Positions 32,110 through 44,490 of a stretch of 64,000 nucleotides of DNA are shown one piece after another. Made by a program: the position numbers and the translations under genes. Each line of letters starts with the position of its first letter. Positions within the stretch are counted from its first letter, which is position 1. The notes under the pieces were generated by a model, which saw only the letters and a list, made by a program, of their open reading frames with translations, was not told the DNA's origin and did no database searches. Source of the stretch: Heterohyrax brucei (taxonomy: Eukaryota; Chordata; Mammalia; Hyracoidea; Procaviidae); the NCBI GenBank assembly GCA_028571685.1, contig CM053143.1, positions 140,712,829-140,776,828 on the forward strand, written 5' to 3'.

Positions 32110-32728
32110 AGATAATAACATGCAAATTTAGAAAAAGTATTTCCTGTTAGTTTTAAGCTACAAATTTCATCATCCAAGAGATGAGTATGTTTAGTCATAG
32201 CAGAAACTATTTCTAAAAGGACATATGACTTTTGTTTTTTTTAATGTATCACTTTGATGCTGGTTGAATGGTTTACAGAAAGATAATGACATGTCCACAG
32301 GAACACTTCTGGAGGGAAGAATAGCTTGGACAAGACTTTGACTTGAGCAAAAGCCAAACCATCTACACTACCATTAAGAGGATCCGTGCCAAATTCTCAT
32401 CAAAAGGCATTGACAGGTATTCGCACTGGCTCTTTCCCAGGCGGTTTCCCAGGCTCCATCTTCTTCAGGGCACGGTTAGTATGGCTGCCATGTTCATCAC
32501 TTCAAGTGACCGCTCCTAACTGCAAACGAGGCTGGAAAACATGCACTTCTGCAGGCTACTCAGGAAGAAGAACATATATAGATGAACAGCTGTCCAGTCT
32601 CTGAGGTACACCTGAAGTCATTTCTTGGGAAACCTTGTTCCCGGCATAGAGGGGTGGGCATGGACAGGAAGATATAAAACACTAGCGTTATTTGAATAGT
32701 AATTCTCAGGATTTAGTGAAGGACTGAC
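32110..32728. other. Unassigned sequence
   Basis: A somewhat GC-richer block at 32390-32600 contains a 72-codon plus-strand frame without visible domain. No repeat recognised. Confidence 0.45.
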
Positions 32729-32890
32729 TGGAAACTCTGATGGCATAGTGGTTAGGTGCTGTGGCTGCTAACTAAAGGGCTGGCAGTTTACGTCCACCAG
32801 GCCTTCCTTGAAAACTGTGAGTCAGTTCTACTGTCCCGTAGGGTCACTGTGAGTTAGAGTCGACTTGACGGCAGTGGTTTTTTTGTGGGT
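32729..32890 (+). mobile_element. AfroSINE, short form
   Basis: Head ctctgatggcatagtggtta with ggtgctgtggctgctaacta, then accaggccttccttgaaaac, cagttctactgtcccgtagg, and a well-kept tail gagttagagtcgacttgacg. Confidence 0.9.
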
Positions 32891-33983
32891 ATTGACTGAC
32901 TAAATGGGTAAAGGGAAGAGGAAAAGCAAGTTTACTAGTCTTTCCCTGTAAGTATTGTTTTCCAGCCTTCTAAAAATTATAAGAACAACTGAAGAAGACT
33001 CTGAATTGTCTGTCCCAAAAGTGTTCTGAAACATTCACCCACAGTACGTTTATAAATTGACTTTTCACATACACTCTGGAACACGTGAATTTTTCAAGGG
33101 ATTATTAATGTAAACTAACATTAGCAAGGGTGGTACTGTTACAGATTCATTAAAGGTCCTAACGGTGGGGGGCGTGGGGGTCATGAAATGACATGCTAAT
33201 TTAGTGTGTGGGCACCGGAAAAACTATTACCTATTCAAAAATTGTTGTAAAAGAAGACTCAACTAAGGCACGCCGGTTGCTAATGGCTTTAGCGTGGGAG
33301 GAAAGACGGCAGTGCAGTTCCCAGAAGATGGGGTCAGGAAGGTCAGTAGCCCAGCGTTGACCTTTGTTGGAATCTTTCATATTGACTCTCCAGACTCTTG
33401 TAATTTTGTGAGCCAAATAACAGAGGTGGGGATGGAGTCTCTGTGCCTGAACTTTAAACCTCCTGAGTAGCTTGTCCTTTATGATAATAATTACTGTTGC
33501 TTGGGATCCAAAGCAGAGTAGGTACCAAAGACCTACTGTATTAATCTATATTAAACCAGTGAGGGACTAGAAAGCAGACCTACTGGTAAGATGGGGGCAG
33601 GCAGCTGAGTATCACAGCAGTAGAACTTTGTTTATAGTTTGTTTGGAAGTACTGAACTGGAGGTGAGTTTTTTAAATAAGACATGTCTGATATACCAGCT
33701 ATTTCAGCAACATTTAAACAATTACATATTTATAAAATGACAAAGTTCTCCAATCCCTTTAAATTCAAGTGGAATTTTAACTTCTTATTTCCTCTTCCAA
33801 TGATGAAGTAAATGTCCTTTTATAATCAGGTCCATGGTGTTTTTAAAAAATAAGTTCTATCTGCTTATGGTAGAAAAGTATGTAGTATGTAGATAAATTT
33901 TTTTAATCAACTTTAATCCCATCAAGTAAGGGTAATACTGTAATTACATCATTACATTTCTTTCAGTTCATGTGCATATGTTT
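32891..33983. other. Unassigned sequence
   Basis: No gene or repeat recognised. A short G-rich stretch lies near 33166-33182. Confidence 0.5.
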
Positions 33984-34010
33984 ACACACACACACACACA
34001 CACACACACA
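33984..34010. repeat. (CA)n microsatellite
   Basis: An uninterrupted 27-bp AC/CA run. Likely polymorphic. Confidence 0.95.
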
Positions 34011-34175
34011 TGCACTCCAGAAATAAAGTTTCAAATACACGTGTTCCTCACTTATCAATTATCTTGTTATCTGACATTTTGCATTTATGCCAATGGTAAA
34101 AATCTTCTACCTTAACTTTTTTGCATATTAACATCTAGCAGTTATGAATACCAAGGTATGAGGCCAAAGTAGCTC

Positions 34176-34400
34176 TGGCTGTGATGGTTAAAGTTATGAG
34201 TCAACTTGGTTGGGCCATGATTCTCAGTGGTGTGGCAGTTGTGCAGTAATGTAATTTGGCAATTATATGATGATGTAGCTTGGCAGTGATGTAAGTAATG
34301 TAATTTGGTGATTATCTAGTGATGTGGTCATCCTCTGTGATCTTTGAAACTTAACTGTACTGATAAATAAGGAGTGGGTGTATAAGTTAACATTTATATC
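34176..34400 (+). repeat. LTR-like repeat with internal minisatellite
   Basis: Opens tggctgtgatggttaaagtt then gagtcaacttggttgggcca, an opening related to but distinct from the LTR at 5205. Four imperfect 24-25-bp units follow at 34233-34256, 34257-34280, 34281-34305 and 34306-34329, each beginning tggc or tggt and most containing gatgta/aatgtaa. The poly(A) part is not identifiable. Confidence 0.5.
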
Positions 34401-34427
34401 ATGAATACTTCCTAAATTATCAAAAAC

Positions 34428-34615
34428 GAAAAAATACCCACTGCCACTGAGTTGATTCCGACTCCTCGCAACCCTGTAGGAATGAATGGAATTTACCTAG
34501 AGAATTTCCTAGGCTGTAAATCATTACAGAAGCAGATCACCGCATCTTCTTCTCTGAGTGGCTGGTGGATACAAGCTACTGACCTTACAGTTCACAACCA
34601 ACTACTTAACAACTA
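34428..34615 (-). mobile_element. AfroSINE, long form
   Basis: Tail acccactgccactgagttga, long-form middle gaagcagatcaccgcatctt, then ggctggtggatacaagc and a decayed head ccaactacttaacaac. Confidence 0.85.
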
Positions 34616-34839
34616 AGTTTTTAGTTTCTAAAAATTTATATTTAATAGCTGTACACAGACTGTAATGTAACTCTTTTCAAGACCAGTGGACGTATGGTAC
34701 CCACCTACAGTTTTTGCCTCTCAGGTCCAGAGGGACATATATGTGATTTTGTGATCTTATGTGGTCATTCTCCAGTGCTATATAATGCCAATTTTCACAT
34801 AACAACTTGGTCTTTGGAACCTAGCTATATCAAAAAGGA

Positions 34840-35160
34840 GTGGATGTATTATATTCTATTATTTATCTAATCATTTTCCTATTTGGGGGCATTTTAGTTG
34901 TTTCTAGACTGTCAACAAGCTTTTGTGTGCAGGTCTGTCCTTCTCTTTGATTACTTTCTTAGGAAAAAGTTGTAGAAGTGAAATCACTAAGCCAAAAGTT
35001 ATAATCCTTTTTAAGGCTCTTGAATATGACCATACTGTGCAACAGGAAATTTGCTACAGTTTGTTTCCATCATCTAAGTATGACAGAGCTTATCTGAGCA
35101 AAGCCATTGTCAGTATTGAGTGTTCTTTGCCATTAAGGGAAATTGCAACTTTTAACTGGG
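34840..35160 (-). mobile_element. L1 fragment
   Basis: ttatctaatcattttcctat, tgggggcattttagttgttt, gttgtagaagtgaaatcact, aagccaaaagttataatcc occur in the order of a reversed L1 3' region. Diverged and partial. Confidence 0.5.
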
Positions 35161-35899
35161 CTGTTTCCTCTATAGCTTTGTAAGTGGCTCTGCTTAATGA
35201 CTGGTCAGATCTAGTACATACTGTCCTTGGTCTAAAGACTAGTAAGCACATACACAAACAGTCTAGGATGTTTCTTGCACAAACATGTGCATTACATAGT
35301 TCTTAATGAGCAAGGTCAGGCTGGCATGACTTTTGTGATATTTGTACATCCCAAGCATGCTTTGGGAGGATTGTGTTTGGTCTCCAGGGTTGACAAGCTG
35401 GGTTTTTTTCCCCATAAGTGTCTGTTTAGCAATAAAGGAAACTCCAAGCGTGAAAAGTGCACATCATGGGCCCAGTGGAGTTACCTTGCTGACAGGGAAT
35501 TGATTGACTGAATATAAATCACTGTGACTTGAGTGATTCTGTCCACTCAGGGTGAATTGAAGAGAAATCATCAGAAGGAAATTGGCCTGTGAAGTGTGAG
35601 AGCATCGGATTATTGCCGTCAGGAGCAATGCTTGTCAGGAGCATTGCATTTTTGCCCTTTTCTGGATCCCATGTGATTTGGAGCAGTATTGGAGAGCTAT
35701 CCCTCCTTCCCCTGGGTAGGCATGGCCTGCTTATTTCCTTTATGTTTTAGTAATCTATAAACATTAGATTTATAATAGTTTATTTCAGCTCATAATGGGC
35801 ATGGTTTATTCTGTAGCAATATCAGAATCTGCAGACTTGAACAAAAAATTCTTCAGTGCCACAGAAATCGGTTGATTGCTCCACTGATATCATTGTCTA
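35161..35899. other. Unassigned sequence
   Basis: No feature recognised; a 78-codon frame at 35275-35511 shows no domain. Confidence 0.5.
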
Positions 35900-36365
35900 G
35901 CTCCAGTGTAGCCCTTGGGGTTGGAGCAATGAATACAAGATTCAGACCTCTGCCATCACGGAGCCTACATTCTGGTGTGGGGAGACAATGCATAAATATG
36001 TGGTGTCTCATAGAGCGTTAGTAGCTTTGGAGAAAGAAAAAGAAAGGGCAAGGTGGAGGAAAGAAATGAGGTCAGGCAAGGTACGCTATTTCATACAAGG
36101 TGGTCAAGAAAGGTTTCCTCCAAAAGGGAGCATTTGAACAAAGACCTGATGAGAGCAAGGCAGCGAGCCTTTTGGATGTTTGGAGAAATAGCCAAGCAGG
36201 GAGAGGGAAGAGCCGGTGCAGAGGTGACTTGCATAGCCTGTTTCAGGGACAGCCAGAAGATTGGAATGAACATGCAGGGGTGAGGAGGAAGGTGTTAGAG
36301 TTCAGGGAAGGCAAGGCTTTGTCACCCTTAGGAGGGACTTCGGCTTTGGCTCTGAGTAAGAATGT
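35900..36365 (-). mobile_element. L2 LINE fragment
   Basis: The clearest L2 in the window. Plus-strand order: tctgccatcacggagcctac, attctggtgtggggagacaa, gagcatttgaacaaagacct, gatgagagcaaggcagcgag, gccttttggatgtttggaga, ttcggctttggctctgagta. Reversed, these encode the terminal L2 ORF region. The overlapping plus and minus frames at 36053-36396 are shadows. Confidence 0.8.
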
Positions 36366-39204
36366 TGATCATGGGGGGTCTGGGGTCAAGAAATGAAGAA
36401 AGGACACGATTCAACTTTGATTTCCACAGGCAGTAAAGACGGTTTATCCACAGAAACAGGAGGAATGAGAGCTCATTGGCTCTCTTGGAAAATGGGTGGC
36501 AGGAGCTCTTAGAAGGCTTCCTTGATGGCTCCTCCTTCTTGGTGAAGTAGGAAGCAAGACTGTTAGCTGGGCTCCAGGTCGGGAGAGGAGGTCTTGGAGG
36601 GTCGAGGGGAGGGGAGGGGAGGGCTAGGAGTAACAGTCTGGGAGGGTGGACGAGTGGATGGAAGAGATAGATGCAGGTGGTTTGTGTGATGACATAGGCA
36701 TGCAGACATGATTGTTAATAAGTTGAGGCAAAGGATCAGTGTGGCCAAATTTATTTTTGAAATTCTAGCTTTTCCTCAGCCAGCTGTCTCCCTGGCTCTC
36801 AACATGCAGCCCTTGGCTAGTTTTCTTAGCCAGTCTTGGTATGTGGCAACTCTAACAGTTTGGTTATAAGAACTGAAATCCTAGACTGGTAGGGCTGGAA
36901 AGGCCTCAGAACTCCTCTGTCTGCAGCCCTGTCATCTTCCTGCTATGGGACGGGAACTCACCCTGAGACAAGGGGCTGCCCCTGACTCCGGAGCTGTGGG
37001 GCCCATCTCAGGTCCTTGTCTCCTCCTCCCCAAACCACTGCACCGTATACTACAACACATTGCCCTTTATTTTCCCAGAAGTGATCTAAAAATGACTTGA
37101 TCTTACTAATGTTGGTTGTATATGTAAGCTTATATTCTGATGGAGTCTAAATGATGTAACTTTACAAAATAAGACAGATACTGGGTCAAATACTTTTAAA
37201 AATCTTTTAAATTTAATTTGAAAAACTCATACAACTTCAGGTGAAATAGTTCATCTTGCATGTTAAATCTAGATATAAAATGTCATCATCATTGTCAGAA
37301 ACTTCGGTGAGTTACCTCTCTATGTTATATAACATGTTTTTAGTTAAGGCCATTCTGCTCATCTCCTCTCCTTGTTTTTTACGTGAGATTGAAATGTTTT
37401 CCAGGTTTATTTCCAGCGAGTCAAGTGTGGCCCATGTGGTACTATTTCGTAACCATTCCAGTCTTGGACAATTGCCTTCCTTGCTTTTAGGAAGCAGAAA
37501 ATAGTCTATTGTATTATAATTAGTCCGTGTTGCCTACCCAAACAGGATTATTGTGGAAACAAATTTTGTTTATTCTCTTTTGGGGGGAAGGGAGTGGGGA
37601 TGCAATCAGGAGACTGGATAAGAATTTGGCAATATGTGAATGTCCTAAAATGCTGTCCTGGGAAAGAGGCCTGGTTTTACTGACTCTCTAACAAGACTTA
37701 GAAAACAAAACAGCAACAACAAACACACATGCAAACCCAATTTAAAATTCAGTGTTCAGAAAGTGAGAAGTATAGATTTTCTTTCACCTGCCTTTGACTG
37801 AAAATCTCTTCTCTCTAACAATGTTCATGTGTTTGGTCCAGTACGAAGACAATTTAGAATGCTCATTCATGGCTTTCACTTGGTGGTTAGTAACTGGAGG
37901 CGAAAGAGCAATTTGGTAAAATTTATTTTTGAAATTATACTCCAGTTTTCCTTCAGCCAGCTGCCCGAGGGAAAGAGCTCAGCAGTTTCAGCTGGGTGGA
38001 TGCCTTATACCATAGGCATTTGAGTTTTGAAAATCTGCATAAAGATTTTGAAGACTTTTAACAGAATACATACTATACCAATCAGTATACTGTCTTCCAA
38101 TCTACTTTTTAAAAAAAAAAACAAACTATTTTTGACCACTGAAAACTGAAAATGTTAGTGCAGGTCAGACACAATTTTGTTTTTTTCCTGCTCCTGCATA
38201 GTCCAGGGGTAGTAACTAAAACACTAACTTTGTGAGATCGTATTTATTTCCATGGCAACTGACTGTAATGTTCCAAACATGGGATTATTGACTGATTCAG
38301 AATAAAGGTTAAGGAAGATCACTATTTTGGACAGGACAATATAAGAGCAATGCAAAGGCAAATATTACTCAAGTTGCTTCCAGCAGTGTGTCCGTCTCAA
38401 AAAACATCCTCCTTGTTCTGACAGCTTTATTTGTTTCGTTGTCTCAGCATTTTTGTTGTTGTTGTCTAGTGGTTTTAATTTTATTCATTTATTTTCTTCC
38501 CTCCTCCTAATGTAGATGTGCAAAAATAAGAAGAAAAAATGGCCTTATTTTTTTTAGCGTTAGAAGCCCCTTAAGAAGCATTTTCACCTTCATGTAATTC
38601 TTCTTGCAAGAATAAGATTTATTTTGGAACTTAAGTCAGATACATCTGTACTTTGTGCTAGACAAACATCTGTCTTCCTATAAGAGCTGCTGGCCTTCCT
38701 GATGTTAGATAAACCCATGTTGCTCTTTGAAAGCCTCAGAAAGAGAAGAATGTGCCGTTTGGCAAGGGCAACAGAAAGCCCTTCATTCATTAAACCACAG
38801 CGCCTCTTTGTGGCAGAAATAAGTCACTACAAAATGAGGAAGAAAGGCTTCAAACTACTGACGAATTTATTCCCCATTTCCTCCCAAACTTAAAAATTTA
38901 TTTAAGGTAGATTATATTTTGAGAACTATATTGTAGTATAGATACAAAGCTTCTGGGAGCACATAGGCTGTGTTGTCATGTTGGAAGTCAAGACAGTGTC
39001 AGGAGGCCACTCAACTTGTTGCATTTCTAATGGTGATGGAAAACACTGTGCTAATCAGTTTGTGAAGTCTCAGCTGAACTGACTGATGACTGCCAGCCTG
39101 CATCTGAGAGAGACTGCCACCCAGGGAGACCTACTTGGACTCTCTGGCCATTTCCTCCAAAGGTTGATTTAGTCGTATTTTTTTTTTTCTCTCTTTTCCG
39201 TGTT
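36366..39204. other. Largely unassigned; small purine repeat
   Basis: Nearly 3 kb without a recognised gene. A (GGGGA)n run lies at 36604-36623. There is an A-run near 38110-38121 and a (TTG)n run near 38452-38464. Frames up to 82 codons have no domain. Confidence 0.5.
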
Positions 39205-39335
39205 CCTTTCTAGGCCATGAGTTCCTTCCGGGTAGAACTGTTTCCATACACATCTCTGTGTTCCCAATGCACAACACAGTGCCTGGCACATAGTAGGTCC
39301 TAAATAAACACTGAACAAATAATAGGAGTATCAGC
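39205..39335 (+). mobile_element. L2 3' end
   Basis: taggccatgagttccttccg, ctgtgttcccaatgcacaac, acagtgcctggcacatagta, ggtcctaaataaacactgaa: a textbook L2 terminus. Confidence 0.85.
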
Positions 39336-39861
39336 GCCAGCCGTGGTTGATCAGAGGCATAAAATCCATAATCTTGACCTTTGTCCTAACCGTCCAAGTA
39401 TATGGTGAGTCTTTATTACTGTATTTTTCTGTACTTACTCTTTTTAAATTGCTTTAAATATAGTGAGCTTTGCTTAATGAGAAACTGAGGTAGCAAATCA
39501 CTGGCCCTGTAATAAAGCTCAGTATTTTAACATAGCTTCTCTTCTGCCCCTGATGTGCTGGCTTTTGGTTTGTTTTGCTAAATCATTAGCTTGTAATGTC
39601 TACTTTTTATTCAAAACATCTGCCACCCAATAGTACACCAGTAATACTTTCTAGTGTATGCTATAAACTCAGACCAAAAATAGTCTAATGTCTCCTAATA
39701 GGAGGGAATGTTGAATTATGCTAGTTTTCACAGAATAAGAATTCTGACCATTTTTGGATTGTCCCTGTAACCTCTGCATTGAAACGTACAATGTGGGACA
39801 CTTTTTTCTTTTTAAGGTATATTTAACTATGGTTTGACAGTTGAGCTATGTACCACCAAAT
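39336..39861. other. Unassigned AT-rich sequence
   Basis: No recognised feature. Confidence 0.5.
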
Positions 39862-39970
39862 GCATACATTTATTCACCAAACATTTACCAGTTCCTGCTG
39901 TGTGCTTGGCATCATGCTCATTTACAGAAATAGGTAAGACAGTCCTTCCTGGTTCTTACAGGGAGCCAAG
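39862..39970 (-). mobile_element. L2 3' end, reversed
   Basis: tttattcaccaaacatttac, tgctgtgtgcttggcatcat, then ggttcttacagggagcc is the reverse of the L2 terminus. Confidence 0.7.
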
Positions 39971-40229
39971 AGAACCCTAGTGCAGTGTGGTCTATGCTGT
40001 CATTCAGATATGTGCGTACTGAGGGCTGGGTAGTGCATCTCAGATGCTGGATAAATGCTGGGTGAGTTGAATTTGATTGCCTTTTCAAGGTAACACCTTT
40101 GTGTATTGTAAAGCAGAACTGAGAATAGTGTGTTGGATTACAGGGGAGAATAGCTAGGTAAATCATGTTACCACAGTGAAAAAGTTTAACTTGGGCAAGG
40201 GAAGAAAGGACTGCTTGAGATTAGGTTTG

Positions 40230-40510
40230 GCTGGTAAACATCAGACTCTGGCCATAATCCCTTGCTTACCTCGCCACAATGCACATCACTGACTTCAGCT
40301 TTCCAACAACTCTGAAACTGTCTTTTCCAGGCCTTTACACAAATTGGTCCTTCTTGTGAGAGCAATCACTGCCACTCCAGACGAGTGCCTCCCTCACCTC
40401 TACCCGTGTTTACCTTTGAGGCTTCCTCCACAAGTGGGTGTGTGTCTGTTTTTCTTCCAGGCCTAGCATTTGTTTGGAACCTCACGGCTTAATAAAGATA
40501 TGTTGACCAA
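40230..40510 (+). mobile_element. L2 fragment, probable
   Basis: ccaggcctttacacaaattg, then ccactccagacgagtgcctc and tttgaggcttcctcca resemble the sense-strand L2 words near its ORF end. Moderately diverged. Bases 39971-40229 and 40511-40937 are unassigned. Confidence 0.45.
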
Positions 40511-40937
40511 ATTAATTAATTCCCAATGACATTTCTGTGTGTGATTTCAGCATACTACTTTTTAGTTGACCATTCTTATTTTATGTTGGAGGGAGAGACA
40601 GCCCTTCTGCTATAGATGAGGGAAGATATAAAAGCCCTCACTGAATAAAAGCAGTAATATACTTTCCTTCAGGGGTAAGTGTTGGAAGTTTCTTGGAGTA
40701 TAGAAGAACATATACCATGTTTTTACACAAATAACGTGCAATGTCTAAGTTTGTATTCCTCCTGGTACATTCCCCCTCAAGATATGTTTGTAGGCATGCT
40801 ATAATCATTTTTTTGTGTGTGGCAAAAATTGCCCGTAGTATCATGAAAACACTTCATTTGGCAAACAAATGCAGCAGGTGCATGTTATTTGTGTAAAGAC
40901 ATGATACATTATCCTTTAATTATTGTGTATTTTCTGT

Positions 40938-41326
40938 ATGTTGTTGTTGATGTTGGGTGCCATCGAGTTCATTTCAGTGACCCCTCGGTGACAGAATAGA
41001 ACTGCACCCCACAGGGCATTCCCAGCTGGAAATCTTTATGAGAGCAGACTGCCAGAGCTTTTTCTCCTGTAGCTGCTGAATAGATTTGAATTGCTAACCT
41101 TTTGATTAGCAGCCAAGAGCTTAACCATTGTACCACCAGCTCCAAAACCAAACCCACTGCTGCTAAGTTGATTCCAACTCATAGTGACCCTATAGGACGC
41201 AGTAGAACGGCTCCCTAAAGTTTATAGTGGGAGCACCTGGAGGATTCGAACTGTCTACCTTTTGGTTAGCAGATGTAGCACATAACCACTAAGCCACCAG
41301 GGTTTCCTTTGTACCACCAGGGCTCC
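40938..41326 (-). mobile_element. AfroSINE long form, split by a second SINE
   Basis: Body at 40938-41143: RTE-like tail gttgttgttgatgttggg then gtgccatcgagttcatttc, long-form middle gagagcagactgccagagct, head ttaaccattgtaccaccag. A later SINE (41144-41308) interrupts it at the very 5' end, and the duplicated target ttgtaccaccag reappears at 41309-41320, followed by the outer end ggctcc. Confidence 0.85.
41144..41308 (-). mobile_element. AfroSINE, short form, nested in another SINE
   Basis: aaaaccaaacccactgctgc at the tail, tttatagtgggagcacctgg, gaggattcgaactgtctacc (B-box region well kept), ataaccactaagccaccagg at the head. Flanked by ttgtaccaccag at 41128-41139 and 41309-41320. Confidence 0.9.
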
Positions 41327-41365
41327 TTATTTTCTGTTTAGCTGTTGATGTTGTTGTTGTTGGTG

Positions 41366-41389
41366 GTGTGTGTGTGTGTGTGTGTGTGT
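41366..41389. repeat. (GT)n microsatellite
   Basis: An uninterrupted 24-bp GT run preceded by (TTG)n-like sequence. Likely polymorphic. Confidence 0.9.
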
Positions 41390-41424
41390 TTATTTAAATA
41401 ACAAGGAAAACATACTGCCTAGGA

Positions 41425-41515
41425 TCTGCTCTTGCGCTTGTTTCTTTATCTGTAAATGAGGGGGTGGGCCTGTGATCTTAGAGGACCTTCCAGCAAAAGT
41501 TCTAGGAAGCCATCC
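41425..41515 (+). mobile_element. MIR-type fragment
   Basis: tttctttatctgtaaatgag then gatcttagaggaccttccag resembles the 3' half of a MIR-class SINE. Confidence 0.5.
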
Positions 41516-44400
41516 CATAAATACTATAAAACCGTCTTATTATTGCCAAAAATTCACATAATGTTAACTAAGATTTTGTAGACTGTGCATGAGTAGTTCA
41601 GAAGAAAGAGGGAAGAGACTCTTCGCCACAGCTGCTTCAACTAAACCTAGCACACAAGAATTCAATGATTATTTGTTCAATAACTGAGCGGATGAGGGGG
41701 CTAAAAACAAAACAAAACAAAAAACCCTGTACAAAATAAACAAAACCCAATAGACAAAGGGAAATATATTTATGTTGGTGAGATTTTCTAGAAGGCAAAG
41801 AAGTGGAAATGTCTAGTGAAGATGAGTTAGTTAAGCAGTTCGTTATTGATTTACATGGGAATGTGCTGTGTTTCCAGTGAAAAGTTCTTAGAACAAGAAA
41901 ACTGGGTCATCAAACAAGCATAGCTGTGTCTGGAGGACAGTACTTAATCCCTGCCGTGAACTGACAATTTGATGAAGTGTCTTTCTGAGATGCGGGAACA
42001 GGGAATCCAAGGAAGGTGCTGCAAGGTGTTGAGAAAGAAGGGCCCTTCCTGAAGAGGTTTTCTCCCCTTGCCCTGTTTCTTGGGGCTTCTGAGAGTTTGC
42101 CAGCGGAGAGCTGCAGATGTGTTTGTTGTCACCGCGGCCACCGTTTGGAATTGGCACAGGAGCTCCGCAGCTTCTTTTCTGAGTAGCGGTCTGAGTGTGG
42201 TGGGGCTCCATCTAGCTAGGGCCCCTTCCTGTCATAAATAAGATGACTTTCATTTCACTTGCAGAGTGTGCTATTCCTCTGAGGAATGAATTTCCTCTGT
42301 GCCTTTGAGCACACAAACATGGTTTTCATTAGCTTTCTCTCTTAAAAAAAAGAAGGAAAGAAAGAAAAAGAGAGAGGGAGCTAGAAGGAGGAGAGAGAAT
42401 CTGGGCAAAATTAATAAGTAGTCAGTTAACTCCGCAAATGCAGTTGTGGTTGTTGCCAACTGACTGGATCATGTTTGCAAGTAGTGTTGGAAAGACACCA
42501 GTTCGTCTCTTCTGAAATGCTAAGAAAAATGAAGTGGTATGAGTCTTACCCTGCGTAACAACGAGGGAGGTGGGAGGAGAAGGAGAAAGAAAAGAATATT
42601 CTCTGTCTAATCATGTTTTAAGGAGAGTTGTCTAAAAGTACGTGGGTGGGGGGGCACCCAAGGCAGACAAACAGCCCCAGGTGCTTGTGTAAATACTCAG
42701 ACATCGTGGAGGTCTAGCTGTCTAGCTAGGCTCACAGTGCAAGGGGTGTGTGTGTGTGATACTTTATACTAGTTAGATAGCCCAGCCTTTCCCAAATTCA
42801 GACTTGACCCCACTGAGATTTGTAAGTCATGCAGTTCCTATGAGCAAATGTGCAGTTGATCAATTTTATGGTTTGGAATCTCTGGTGAAGGGGTCATTAG
42901 ACCGTGGCTGGGGTTTTCTCCTACTTGATAGTGCATACTTGAACCTGAAAGCTATTTAGGCTCCACTGACCCTTTAACTTCTGTCAGAATCTTTTTTTGT
43001 GTGCTATTGTTTTTGGAAATTGGGGGTTGGAGGGTGAGATGATGTTGTCTTCTCGAATCCTTCTAGAATAATTAAGGTTTTTTTTTAAGTCTAAAAACAG
43101 TATTTCCAAGTTATTTATTCTCGATGGAAAAATCAACTCCTTTTTCTTCTGGGAGTCTTTTTCTTTCCCCCCAAATCAATGTCTCTGTGGGCCCCCAACT
43201 CATGGTATATTATGTGCATACGTAAGCCTCCAGAGAAGAAGAAATCATAATACTCAGAAAGCATCCAGAAATTGAATCCTGAGCCACAGATCATTGTCAC
43301 TGACAATTCACATCAGACTAAACTTGTAACCAAGAAAAAGGAGCCTGAAGCATCTCGCAGGGAGTTGCCTTCCAGCCCAGTGCTGACCTCCTGGATAGGT
43401 GTTCCTGTTACAGTCTAGAAGGACAGCTGGTTCCCATTTGGAAGAAGGATGGAGTTGTTCAGGAGTCAGTCACTCTCATAGGTAAAGGCTGCTTTGCTGA
43501 AATGCCTGCAACCCACTGTGAGGAAGCTTAAAAGCAAGCTTCCATTTCACTTCACTGTAGGACAGGAAATTGTTTCTGGCTTGTTTTTGTTGTGAACAGA
43601 GAGAGCACTACATATTAAAAATTCCCTGTACTTGTTTAATATTCGCTCTGTAGTGCACTAGTCCCTCATCAAGTCCTTCTCCTTCAGTAAATCATGTCAA
43701 CTCCATCACTGTTTTGATTGGAAGCATGAATTGTAGCACTGAAAGTCTCCCGGGATGGTAAAACTCTGCAGCTGTGGAAGGCTCGGGCTGTTTACTGGTA
43801 TTATTAAAGGAACCTGAGTGACTTTCTTTGAGGGGAAGGGCCAAGATGGAGTGAAGTTCATAAGGATGAAGATTTTATGAGTGCAGCTCCCGTAACAATA
43901 CCCTCATAGAAGTAGATTCAGAATAGTAACGCTTGTTCTAGGGATCCACAAGCATAGTATTCCTGCTGTCTCTTTGCCTTTTGGTGGGGAAAAAAGTCCA
44001 GGAGTAAAGTATGAAACCAGACCTAATAATGCTTTCAAACAGTGCTTTAAATGAATAATTTTTACAAAGTACTCTATAGAAACAGATTTCACTGTGTTTC
44101 CCTGAAGGCGTCTTGATGTATTTGGCATTCTTTTTTTCACTATGGTGTTAATTCTTCTGGGAACAAAAGAGGCATGGAAACTTAAAATTTCCTTTGTTCT
44201 GATAACATGACTGACTACATTACCTTATCATACTGTCTCTGAGATCTGAAGGAAGAAGAATGCTCTCAGAGCATAAAGGTGGAATTTGGGTGCTGGATCC
44301 CAAGAAAAGGGAAAGGAACCAAGGGAGACTGAAAACTTTTGGAGGAACGGGGGCCATAAATGAAAACCAAAGACATTTGTTCCTTCCTCTTTCCATCATA
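41516..44400. other. Largely unassigned sequence
   Basis: Nearly 3 kb with no recognised gene. There is a purine-rich stretch at 42347-42402 and a short (GT)n near 42746-42758. Overlapping minus-strand frames at 41888-42211 lie in a locally GC-richer block and show no domain. Confidence 0.5.
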
Positions 44401-44490
44401 TATTCCTTTAACAAAAGTTTATTGAGTGTCTACTCTGAGCCCAGAACTGAGCTGGGAGGTCTAGTTTAAAGGCAACTTGCCCACAAGGAC
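44401..44490 (-). mobile_element. Possible L2 3' end, reversed
   Basis: aacaaaagtttattgagtgt, ctactctgagcccagaactg, then cttgcccacaaggacatgg follows the reversed L2 terminus order. It ends about where the frame at 44491 begins. Confidence 0.5.
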
